Positions 19,506 through 27,875 of a stretch of DNA of 64,000 bases are shown in pieces. Position 1 is the stretch's first letter; each line of letters opens with the position of its first letter. Source of the DNA: an uncultured Pelagibacteraceae bacterium (GTDB taxonomy: Bacteria; Pseudomonadota; Alphaproteobacteria; Pelagibacterales; AG-422-B15); the NCBI GenBank assembly GCA_902524285.1, contig CABZCR010000001.1, positions 17,774-81,773 of the forward strand, read 5' to 3'. Under the pieces are notes generated by a model. That model saw only the letters and a list, made by a program, of their open reading frames with translations, did not search any database and was not told the DNA's origin. The position numbers and the translations under genes are program-made.

Positions 19506-19631
19506 TTACTTCTTTTTACTCCAATTATTACGTTTTCTATTTCTAATTAAAGGTGGGTACACACCTGTTGATAGATAGATTTTGATAAATCTGAGTTGTA
19601 AAAACCAAATTTTTTTTAACACTTCAATCAT
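19506..19631 (-). CDS. Small basic protein, 41 aa
   Basis: MIEVLKKIWFLQLRFIKIYLSTGVYPPLIRNRKRNNWSKKK*; its stop directly abuts the stop of the convergent 49-aa ORF. Confidence 0.4.
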   Translation of the reverse strand: MIEVLKKIWFLQLRFIKIYLSTGVYPPLIRNRKRNNWSKKK

Positions 19632-19703
19632 TATTTTTGATAATGCATCTCATTCGCTCTTATTTCAATTCAATTTTTTTACAATTTGACTATAAGTAAA
19701 CTA

Positions 19704-20309
19704 ATGAGCAATGATATTTCTAATTACAACAATTGGTTAGATGCGTGGAATGATTTTTACGAAAAAGAAAAAGAATTAGTAGAACTCGATCCTAATGCCG
19801 CGCTTGTTTCCTCAGTTGATGCAGAAGGTTATCCAAACGCTCGTGTTATACTGATTAAAGACGTATCAAAAAAAGGCTTTATTTTTTACACAAACTATCA
19901 GTCTCAAAAAGGTAAGGAACTTTTTCATAATAATAAAGGACACCTCACATGGTATAGTAGAGCACAAGGTGTTTCTATTCGCATTCAAGGTGAAGTACAA
20001 AAGATTAATGCTTCAATTTCAGATAATTATTTTGCATCTAGAGATCGTAATGCTCAAATTTCAGCAAGTATTTCTAAACAATCAGAAGCGGTTGAAAGCA
20101 GAGAAGTTCTTGATGCTGAATTTAAAAAATTTGCAGATGATTATGAAGGCAAAGAGATACCCAGGCCCGATCATTGGGGAGGGGTTATAATACATCCTGA
20201 AAAAGTAGAAGTTTGGAAAAGTAGAGACGATTATAAAACAAGACTTCACGATAGAATTGTCTTTACATTTTCAAATGATCAATGGACTAAATCAAGACTT
20301 TATCCCTAA
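19704..20309 (+). CDS. pdxH: Pyridoxamine 5'-phosphate oxidase
   Basis: NARVILIKDVSKKGFIFYTNYQSQKGKEL; RPDHWGGVIIHPEKVEVWKSRDDYKTRLHDR. ATG at 19704 rather than TTG 19686. Confidence 0.93.
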   Translation: MSNDISNYNNWLDAWNDFYEKEKELVELDPNAALVSSVDAEGYPNARVILIKDVSKKGFIFYTNYQSQKGKELFHNNKGHLTWYSRAQGVSIRIQGEVQKINASISDNYFASRDRNAQISASISKQSEAVESREVLDAEFKKFADDYEGKEIPRPDHWGGVIIHPEKVEVWKSRDDYKTRLHDRIVFTFSNDQWTKSRLYP

Positions 20310-21238
20310 TGACTTACGTAAATATTTCTCAAAATGAGTATGGAGAAAAAATAAAAAAATCTTCTTTGATCACTCTCGGGGTTGTTCTTTTCTTAATTAT
20401 CATCAAAGCATTTGCGTATTTCGCTACTGGCTCAATTATAATTTTGTCATTGCTTGCAGATAGTTTTTTTGATCTCATTATCACTCTAACTACATTTATT
20501 TTAGTTAGAATATCATTAAAGAAAAATACTAATGAATACCGTTTTGGTTATGGTAAAGCTGAAGCATTGTCTGCATTTATAGAGGGAATTGTTATTTTAC
20601 TAATTTCGATATTCATACTTTATATGGCCTACAAAAACTTTATTGATACTGAAATTATAATTATTAATTCCGAAATAGCACTTATTGTTATTGCAATCTC
20701 AATATTTGCCACCCTTATGTTGGTGAGGTTTCAAACAAGAATAATGAAAGACACTGCTTCATTAAGTGTGGAGTCTGAAAAGCTTCATTACCTTAGTGAT
20801 TTATTAACTAATATTGCAGCCTTTGTTGGAATTATGCTTGTAATGTTTGCTGATTTCTCAAGAGCGGATCCATTAATTGCCGCTTTAATTGCGATATATA
20901 TGATCTATACAACAATTGCAATTTTTCAAAAATCAATTGCTGTATTAATTGATCGCGAAATTGATGATGATCTCAAGTCTGAGATTTTTGACATTGTAAA
21001 AAGCCATAACAAAGTTCTTGGATTTCATGATGTTCGTACTCGTCAAAGTGGATCGAGTAAAGGTAAGTTTTTTATGCAAATGCATATTGAGGTCTCAGAG
21101 CATGTAAGCTTGGAAGAATCGCATAATATTGCTGATCAAGTAGAAGAAAACATACTTAATAAATTTCCAGATGCAGAAATAATTTTACATGTCGATCCAA
21201 GTAATGTTATTGAGGAAAAAGAGTTTGTTGATGCATAA
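20309..21238 (+). CDS. Cation diffusion facilitator (FieF-like)
   Basis: LLADSFFDLIITLTTF; YRFGYGKAEALSAFIEG; C-terminal CDF domain. Confidence 0.9.
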   Translation: MTYVNISQNEYGEKIKKSSLITLGVVLFLIIIKAFAYFATGSIIILSLLADSFFDLIITLTTFILVRISLKKNTNEYRFGYGKAEALSAFIEGIVILLISIFILYMAYKNFIDTEIIIINSEIALIVIAISIFATLMLVRFQTRIMKDTASLSVESEKLHYLSDLLTNIAAFVGIMLVMFADFSRADPLIAALIAIYMIYTTIAIFQKSIAVLIDREIDDDLKSEIFDIVKSHNKVLGFHDVRTRQSGSSKGKFFMQMHIEVSEHVSLEESHNIADQVEENILNKFPDAEIILHVDPSNVIEEKEFVDA

Positions 21239-21716
21239 AATACTGATACCAATATTTCTTTTACTTTTTACAACATTATCAACGTCTTCATCTGACCTTC
21301 CTGTTCCTCGATGGGTTTCATTAAAAGGTGATGCAAACTTAAGAAAAGGCCCATTTCCTGAGGCCACAATTATTTATCGTTATCAACTTAAAGGTTATCC
21401 AATGGAGATTATTAGGGATATTGAAGGCTGGCGACAAGTGCGTGACCCAAAAGATGGAGTAACTGGTTGGATGTCTTATATTCTTTTTTCAGGTAAAAGA
21501 TATGCGCTTACATCAAAAGAACCTTTCAGCTATGGATATGATAAACCAAACAAAAACAAGATACTTGCTAAAATAGATCCTTTTGTTCATGCAAAAATTA
21601 ATAAGTGTGACTCAAGTTGGTGTAGAATTACAATTATAGATAATGAGAAAGAAGTTAAAGTCTGGATTGAAAAAAATAATTTACTAGGAGTATACCCTCA
21701 CGAAATTATCAATTAA
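21231..21716 (+). CDS. SH3-domain secreted protein
   Basis: Signal peptide MHKILIPIFLLLF; bacterial SH3 pattern ANLRKGPFPEATII...GWRQVRDPKDGVTGWM. ATG at 21231 overlaps upstream stop. Confidence 0.8.
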   Translation: MHKILIPIFLLLFTTLSTSSSDLPVPRWVSLKGDANLRKGPFPEATIIYRYQLKGYPMEIIRDIEGWRQVRDPKDGVTGWMSYILFSGKRYALTSKEPFSYGYDKPNKNKILAKIDPFVHAKINKCDSSWCRITIIDNEKEVKVWIEKNNLLGVYPHEIIN

Positions 21717-21725
21717 TATTTATTA

Positions 21726-22127
21726 ATGATAAGAATTTTCTCTGTTCTAATTTTATTAATATCTAATTCATTTGCAGATATACAAATAAGAAAACAAAAT
21801 GATCTGTTTTGTTACGATGGCGATACATGCTATGTAATATATGAAGGAAAGAAAGATAAAGTTAGACTGCTTGATCTAGATACTCCTGAAATTTCAAATC
21901 CTAAATGTGAAAAAGAGTATATACTTGGGATTGAAGCGCGTGAGTATATTAACCAATTAATTTCAGAAGGGAAAAGAATTGAATTTAAAACTGAATACAA
22001 TAGAGACTTTTTCGGTAGAATCTTATCTTATATAATTGTAGATGGTGAAAATGTTTCAAAATTGATGGTCTCACACAGTTTAGGAGTCGTGTATGATAAA
22101 AATAATAAGAAAGACTGGTGTGAATGA
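21726..22127 (+). CDS. Thermonuclease-family (SNase-like) secreted nuclease
   Basis: CYDGDTCYV...KVRLLDLDTPEI...YNRDFFGRILSYIIVDG. Confidence 0.88.
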   Translation: MIRIFSVLILLISNSFADIQIRKQNDLFCYDGDTCYVIYEGKKDKVRLLDLDTPEISNPKCEKEYILGIEAREYINQLISEGKRIEFKTEYNRDFFGRILSYIIVDGENVSKLMVSHSLGVVYDKNNKKDWCE

Positions 22128-22396
22128 GTGAGGATAATAGCTTAGAGCAAGATATAGGAAAACTCAGTTATCTGTTAAATCAAATCAAAGAGCCAATTGT
22201 TTGCGTTAAGTGTTCTGATGAATTTATGACTGGCCAGACAGATGCAAAATCACTTCAGGATTACTCAAGAATCGATGTAGGTTTTACTGAAAGAGGTGTT
22301 CAGTTATGGTGCCAAAGACATCAAATAAATATTTGTCATATAAATTTTAATGGGCAGAAACCAGAGGTTGATTTCAGGTGTCTAGAAAAAAAATAG
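22124..22396 (+). CDS. Hypothetical protein, Cys/His-containing
   Basis: 90-aa ORF overlapping upstream stop; CVKCSDEF...WCQRHQINICH. Confidence 0.6.
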   Translation: MSEDNSLEQDIGKLSYLLNQIKEPIVCVKCSDEFMTGQTDAKSLQDYSRIDVGFTERGVQLWCQRHQINICHINFNGQKPEVDFRCLEKK

Positions 22397-22622
22397 AAAT
22401 TATAAAAAATATACCTATCTAATTTATAAATATCTAAATTAATTAACCAGAGGCTCATTTTATGTAAATTTTATGACCTTTTGGCGAATACTATTTGTAA
22501 GTCGCGATTACTCTATTAATCTTAGTTAAAAGAATTTTGTATTTAAGTGTTTGAATATATCATTTATTTCTGATCAAATTAACAAAGATGAAAATACTTG
22601 ATTGTAATCGTATAACCATTCA

Positions 22623-24758
22623 ATGATTAAAAAAAATATATCTGAAAAATTGGCAAAAAAAATATCTAAGGATCTAGGTAAAGCGGTTATGAATACTCCT
22701 TTAAAAACTACTCGTAGACGCATTCCTACTACTCGTAGACGCATTCTTAAGCCACCACGTGGATTTAATAAGCCGCCAATTAGATTTAAAATGAGCGATT
22801 ATGAGATACGTACTCCGTTAAAAAAAATTGGTATTGAAAATTTCAAAATATATCAAAATAAAACAGAAATCGACCTTACTGCATTAAATCCAATTTATGG
22901 AGAAAATGGTTCGGGGAAAAGTACAATTGCTGAATTATTTCAACTGTTAAAAACTTCTAAAGATCGTGATCATAAAGAGGGAGAAAATATTCTAAGTACT
23001 TATGAAAAAAAATATAAATCTTGGAGTTCACCATCAAAAATATTTTCAAAACATAAAGATAATAAAAGTTTGTTAATTCAATTCGAGACAACAAATTTAT
23101 CTAAATTTAAAGTTACCAAAGAATTAATGCCTAGAGGATTAATAATGAATGACTTTGAAAAAAAAATACGCTTCCCAGGAGTAAAAATTATGGATCTTAT
23201 TTTTAACTGCTTGAGAAAAGAGGAAGAAGGTAGTTTAGATGTGCTAAAGATATTAGATTCAAAAAATTTTAATATTAAGGACCTTCTAGAAAAATTATCA
23301 TTTAAATCTGGAGAAGAAGATTTATTAGAAATGTCTTACAAAGTTCAAATGTATTTTGATGTTATTAAAAAAGATGATCAAAGTGAAAGTTCATCTTTCC
23401 CAATGGACATTATTGCATTGTCATCATTAAAAATTTCAGACTTAAAAACGAACATGAAATTATTAGAATTTAAGACAAGACGAGAAATAAAAAAAATAAA
23501 GAAATATGCTAACCCAGAAAGATATGCTCAAGCCTCACGTTTCATTTTAGAATTCAGTAATTTACTTTATGGCATAAACACAAACAATACTGATCCTGAA
23601 AAATTAATTAAACTTGAAACTGATGATGATTTAGTTTTGACTTATTTATGTAACTCTGGAAAATCAAAAAAATTTTGGAAAATATTATCTAAATTAAGAA
23701 AAATTATAGATGGATTGGATGAAAGTGAAAGAAAAAGAGATGGATTGTCAGAAAAATTAGATTTGGAGGAATTCTTAAATAAAATTGACTCGGAAGCATT
23801 AATGAGATTTTCGATTAATTCCTTATGGACAACTTGTTACGATTTTCTAGGGACAGATTTTGAAATTAATCAAAGAAGTACTCTTTCCAAATCACCAATA
23901 TTTTCCCAATCAAGAGCATTCGGAAGAACGCGCGGCAGTTATTGGAACGATAGAGAATTCAATCCCCTTAATGTATTATTGAGAGGAATAGAAAGTAAGA
24001 TTCACCCTCGCTTTTATGCGGGAGCTTTTGAGGGTCCTTTTTTTAAGTTTTTAGATGATATAATGTATTCATTTAATTCTTTTATTATAAACGCGAGATT
24101 CATTGAACCAATCAGACTTGAATTAGAGGATCTATATAGGATTAGAAACAGAGCCCCGACCAGAACTGAAATTATTCAACAAGAAGTTTGGCATTTAGAT
24201 GCTATTACCACCATGATATATCATGATAGGAGTTTTATAAAAAAATTAAATAAATGGCTTCCCTTGTTAGGGCTGAATTATAAATTAAGCATGAGTGAAG
24301 TTCATAATGTAGGCGGTAAGGCAATGGTAAGCTTATATGCCACTGATAAGTTGTCTGGAGCAAATAAAATTGACTTACAAGATTTGGGTTTTGGTGTCGC
24401 AAATGCAATCAGAATTATCGTTGCACTTTTGAGATCTAAAAACAGAAATATTTTTTTGAGTGAACCAGAACAAAACCTTCATCCTTCAGTACATATTAAT
24501 TTTGTCGAGCTGGCTGTTGAAAGTATCAAGGAGAATAAAAACAGACTATTTATCGAAACTCATAGTGAAAACTTGTGCCTAAAAATATTAAATGTAGTTA
24601 AAAATAAGAAACTTGATCCAGGATTAGTTATAATCAATGTAACTGAGAGAAATAAGAGAGGAAGCAAGGTAAATCAGATTAAAGTTTCTTCAGACGGAAG
24701 GTTTTTATCACCTTGGCCAAAACCCGGTTTTTTTAGTGACCGTTATGGTATTGATTAA
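22623..24758 (+). CDS. AAA/SMC-like ATPase with DUF3696-like C-terminus; candidate defense ATPase
   Basis: PIYGENGSGKSTIAELFQLLK (Walker A), NIFLSEPEQNLHP (Walker B), LFIETHSENLCLKI (H-loop), C-terminal SSDGRFLSPWPKPGFFSDRYG resembling DUF3696 WPxGFF. Confidence 0.82.
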   Translation: MIKKNISEKLAKKISKDLGKAVMNTPLKTTRRRIPTTRRRILKPPRGFNKPPIRFKMSDYEIRTPLKKIGIENFKIYQNKTEIDLTALNPIYGENGSGKSTIAELFQLLKTSKDRDHKEGENILSTYEKKYKSWSSPSKIFSKHKDNKSLLIQFETTNLSKFKVTKELMPRGLIMNDFEKKIRFPGVKIMDLIFNCLRKEEEGSLDVLKILDSKNFNIKDLLEKLSFKSGEEDLLEMSYKVQMYFDVIKKDDQSESSSFPMDIIALSSLKISDLKTNMKLLEFKTRREIKKIKKYANPERYAQASRFILEFSNLLYGINTNNTDPEKLIKLETDDDLVLTYLCNSGKSKKFWKILSKLRKIIDGLDESERKRDGLSEKLDLEEFLNKIDSEALMRFSINSLWTTCYDFLGTDFEINQRSTLSKSPIFSQSRAFGRTRGSYWNDREFNPLNVLLRGIESKIHPRFYAGAFEGPFFKFLDDIMYSFNSFIINARFIEPIRLELEDLYRIRNRAPTRTEIIQQEVWHLDAITTMIYHDRSFIKKLNKWLPLLGLNYKLSMSEVHNVGGKAMVSLYATDKLSGANKIDLQDLGFGVANAIRIIVALLRSKNRNIFLSEPEQNLHPSVHINFVELAVESIKENKNRLFIETHSENLCLKILNVVKNKKLDPGLVIINVTERNKRGSKVNQIKVSSDGRFLSPWPKPGFFSDRYGID
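22707..22746 (+). repeat. Two tandem copies of ACTACTCGTAGACGCATTC (21-bp period) encoding TTRRRIP/TTRRRIL
   Basis: Identical 19-mers at 22707-22725 and 22728-22746 in the basic N-terminal extension of the ATPase. Confidence 0.9.
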
Positions 24759-26134
24759 TGATATTATCTTACATTCTAGACCCTAATCTTATAGATTTTG
24801 ATATTGAATTAACACAAAAACGTATAAAACATTTATTCCAAGCTGTATTGATTATAGACAAAAACAAAAAATTAGAGTCTGAATACAAAAAAATTATCAA
24901 TGAAATATCCTCTAATAATCCAATAAAATCTGGTATTCTCGATTATTATCTTTTTCCGGAAAAATCATCCATAAATACTTTTACGGATTTTACTTTAGAG
25001 AAAAAGTTATGTGCAAATTTTACTTATGAAAAAAATTTCAATGAATTTGTAATAAAATTAGTTAATGCAGGCTTTATACTAGATTTCGTGCTTACAACCG
25101 AAGAAAATAAAAAAATTTTAACTCATGAGCTAAAAAATATAAGTCACTCAAGGAAGATAAGATTCTTAACGGAAAAAAAATCTGAAGATAAGACATTCAG
25201 GGAACGAGAAGAGTATGATCAAAGCCTTGATCTGATTGATGAAATTAAGAATAAAAAAATTAAACTCCCAGATGATAACGAACAGTTTTACAGACTTATG
25301 TCGTTTTCAGACTATTTAGAAATTTCTTTACAAGAATGGTCAAGTACTATTCAAGCAAGCCGTTCCGATACTAAAAATTATAATGAGAAATATAAAGTAG
25401 AAAATTTTAATAGTTATTCTTTCAGTAGAAAAGTTTCAAATTATGATGAATTAGTTCGTACATACAAACAAATTCATTTAATAGAAGATATTATTAGGTC
25501 TTTTATAAGTAGAAAAAGAAGAGGGTGGAAGTATATCAACGGCTCAACTTTTATTCAAAACACAATAAACATAAATGGTGATCAGTTTCTTGAACATTTA
25601 TTATCATTTTCTTACTTTCTCGATATTTACGTAGAATGTATTCAAAAAAAACAAATAAATTATATAAAACATCCTCAACTGGTTTTAGTTTTACCTCAGC
25701 GGTCGAAAGTTAAGAAAAGTAAAAAAGAAGCGATATCAATACCTTGGACAAAACTATTTAAAGAATTAATAGAAAGATATATTGAAGTTAAGTATTCTAA
25801 ATATGATGTAGTGCCTGAAATAGAATTTAAGTTTCTACCTGAAGTGAAAGATAATAAAAAAAAATCAAAAGCTACTCACATGAGATATATTTTAACAAAG
25901 CAAAATGCAATCGATTTGAGAACCTCATCAATTTTTACGTCCACACAAATAAACTCTAGACTAGACCTAAAAAATATTACTGATTTTAACGAATTTTTAG
26001 ATAATTTAGAATTAGTTCATAAAGATTCTGAATTTTCTGTTATTAGAGGTCCAGCAAAACCGAGTCATGAAAGAAATACTGAATTAGATGATTTTATGAC
26101 TTTTAGAAACGCTCGGTTTGAAAATAGAATTTAA
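24758..26134 (+). CDS. Unknown protein paired with ATPase (candidate effector)
   Basis: 458 aa; start codon overlaps ATPase stop (taATGa), implying translational coupling; C-terminal THMRYILTKQNAI. Confidence 0.75.
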   Translation: MILSYILDPNLIDFDIELTQKRIKHLFQAVLIIDKNKKLESEYKKIINEISSNNPIKSGILDYYLFPEKSSINTFTDFTLEKKLCANFTYEKNFNEFVIKLVNAGFILDFVLTTEENKKILTHELKNISHSRKIRFLTEKKSEDKTFREREEYDQSLDLIDEIKNKKIKLPDDNEQFYRLMSFSDYLEISLQEWSSTIQASRSDTKNYNEKYKVENFNSYSFSRKVSNYDELVRTYKQIHLIEDIIRSFISRKRRGWKYINGSTFIQNTININGDQFLEHLLSFSYFLDIYVECIQKKQINYIKHPQLVLVLPQRSKVKKSKKEAISIPWTKLFKELIERYIEVKYSKYDVVPEIEFKFLPEVKDNKKKSKATHMRYILTKQNAIDLRTSSIFTSTQINSRLDLKNITDFNEFLDNLELVHKDSEFSVIRGPAKPSHERNTELDDFMTFRNARFENRI

Positions 26135-26135
26135 G

Positions 26136-26155
26136 TTATTGATTTTAATCAATAA
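26136..26155. repeat. Inverted repeat TTATTGATT-tt-AATCAATAA after the ATPase/partner operon
   Basis: Perfect 9-bp arms starting 1 nt after the stop codon; possible terminator or operator. Confidence 0.45.
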
Positions 26156-26229
26156 TAATTGACTTGAATTTATATAGAAAAATCATTACCTAGTAAATTA
26201 TCAAATTCTAAGTCCACTTTTTTAATACC

Positions 26230-27096
26230 ATGACTAAGAATTTGGAATTAAAAAGTTTTTCACATGCAAAAAGAGATATTGATCTCTTTCTAGATACTGT
26301 CAGTGACGATTATAATTCACAGTCAGCTAAAGATGAAATAGTCCGCTTATATGATCCCTTGATTAAGAAGATCGCTTATAAGTCTTTTACTCATTATATA
26401 AAGAAATCAAATTCAAATAATTACTCCTTTGAAGATTTTTACCATGAAGCAATAATTGGATTTCTTAATTCTTTAGATCATTTCGACATAAATTATGGTG
26501 TTGCTATTCATGGATTAGCACGTCCATATATGGAGGAACAGCTAAACAACTTTAAATTTACAATAAATTCAACGGTAAGAATTTCCTCAACATTAAAAAA
26601 ACACCTAGGTAAAATAAATCAAGCAGCAAGATATCTAAGAAAAGAAGGAAAAAAAATAAATCAAGAAATCTTAGAGGAAATAGCAGGCTATTTAAACATA
26701 AAAGATAAAAATAAATTTATTTCACAATACCAAGCATATACTCAGCAAGTAAATTTTTTTTCAAAAGATGAAGAAGGCAATATCAGTTCATATATTGATC
26801 TTAATCCTGAAGAGGTTGCTTTAGAATTTACTGAGAATACAGAAGAAAATATTCTTAAACATTATGATCAAAATAAATTAAAAGAAAAAATCAGTGCTCT
26901 TCTGAATAAACTAAATTCAAAAGAAAAAATTGTTCTACAGAAAAGATTTTTGCAGAGCGAAAACCCATCAACCTTTCAAGAAATCTCAAAACTATTAGAC
27001 TTAAGTATCGAAAGAGTAAGACAGATCGAGTCAAAAGCTCTTGAAAAATTAAAAATTTCAGGTGGTGTTGAATTGAAAAAATTTTTATCTAACTAA
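26230..27096 (+). CDS. Sigma-70 family factor (RpoH-like/alternative)
   Basis: Region 2 EDFYHEAIIGFLNSLDHFD; region 4 LNSKEKIVLQKRF...TFQEISKLLDLSIERVRQIESKALEKLK. Confidence 0.85.
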   Translation: MTKNLELKSFSHAKRDIDLFLDTVSDDYNSQSAKDEIVRLYDPLIKKIAYKSFTHYIKKSNSNNYSFEDFYHEAIIGFLNSLDHFDINYGVAIHGLARPYMEEQLNNFKFTINSTVRISSTLKKHLGKINQAARYLRKEGKKINQEILEEIAGYLNIKDKNKFISQYQAYTQQVNFFSKDEEGNISSYIDLNPEEVALEFTENTEENILKHYDQNKLKEKISALLNKLNSKEKIVLQKRFLQSENPSTFQEISKLLDLSIERVRQIESKALEKLKISGGVELKKFLSN

Positions 27097-27103
27097 AATA
27101 TTT

Positions 27104-27421
27104 ATGAGTCTAAAACTTAAAAATATTTCAAAAAAAGAAAAAATTATTAAAATTTTTCAATCTTTATTCTCTAAGTACTCAAATAAATTCACTTCTGCAG
27201 AATTACTTCAAATTGCAGAGGACATTGTAACTGCAAGAGTTAAGAGTAAAAATCAGTCTTATAAATTTGGTACACCTGCTGGTATATCTGATTATTTTAC
27301 CAGGGACTCATTTCAAATGCTCACGCAAAATCCATGGGAAGTTGCAGTTAGGGAGAATGAGTTGATAACTCTCAATGATTATAAATCGATAAAACTTAGG
27401 AGTTATTTATGGAAAATATGA
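27104..27421 (+). CDS. Hypothetical protein
   Basis: 105-aa ORF in operon-like array. Confidence 0.55.
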   Translation: MSLKLKNISKKEKIIKIFQSLFSKYSNKFTSAELLQIAEDIVTARVKSKNQSYKFGTPAGISDYFTRDSFQMLTQNPWEVAVRENELITLNDYKSIKLRSYLWKI

Positions 27422-27681
27422 TTAATGGAAATGTCTCTGCTCTAAAAGACCATCTGTTAAAAAACCATAGAGTTTCCCAGCTTGATGCCTTGATACTTTT
27501 TGGAGTTCAGAGATTACCAGGTCTAATAAATTCAATGCGAAAAGAAGGATTTATTGTTCAAACAGAGCGCATTTCGATGATTAAGGTAATAGTAAGGCTT
27601 AATAAGTATTGTTCTGTGACACCTCCAAAAAATTTACCAACTAAGGAAGTATTTGTAACAGATTACTGGGTAGCAAAATGA
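27409..27681 (+). CDS. Phage-type helix-turn-helix domain protein
   Basis: ALKDHLLKNHRVSQLDALILFGVQRLPGLINSMRKEGFIVQTE resembles phage HTH_39-like domains. Confidence 0.6.
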   Translation: MENMINGNVSALKDHLLKNHRVSQLDALILFGVQRLPGLINSMRKEGFIVQTERISMIKVIVRLNKYCSVTPPKNLPTKEVFVTDYWVAK

Positions 27682-27875
27682 GAAGGTTCTTTACAAAAAG
27701 ACAAAAAAAATTTTTGCAACTTCACTCTGGCAACCTTTGTCAACTATGTGGAGTAAAACTTCCTCAGAATTTTCATGGTGATCATATTAAGCCTTTTTCA
27801 AAAGGTGGACAGACCGTCAACATTAACGGCCAAGCCTTATGCGGATCTTGCAATTGTAAGAAAGGAAATCAATAA
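27678..27875 (+). CDS. HNH endonuclease
   Basis: CQLCGVKLPQNFHGDHIKPFSKGGQTVNINGQALCGSCNCKKGN. Confidence 0.85.
   Translation: MRRFFTKRQKKFLQLHSGNLCQLCGVKLPQNFHGDHIKPFSKGGQTVNINGQALCGSCNCKKGNQ

Noticed and set aside
22397-22622. Small RNA or sORF in the gap upstream of the ATPase
   Set aside because: Only very short frames (e.g. 18 aa) and no convincing hairpin with U-run visible; needs RNA data.
22707-22746. Tandem repeat considered as the start of a CRISPR-like array
   Set aside because: Only two copies, 2-nt spacing, and in frame with a coding sequence encoding TTRRRI repeats; no spacers.
22397-26229. Direct repeats or att sites bounding the ATPase/partner block
   Set aside because: Reading both flanks I found no matching repeats, integrase or adjacent tRNA; insertion is inferred only from gene content.
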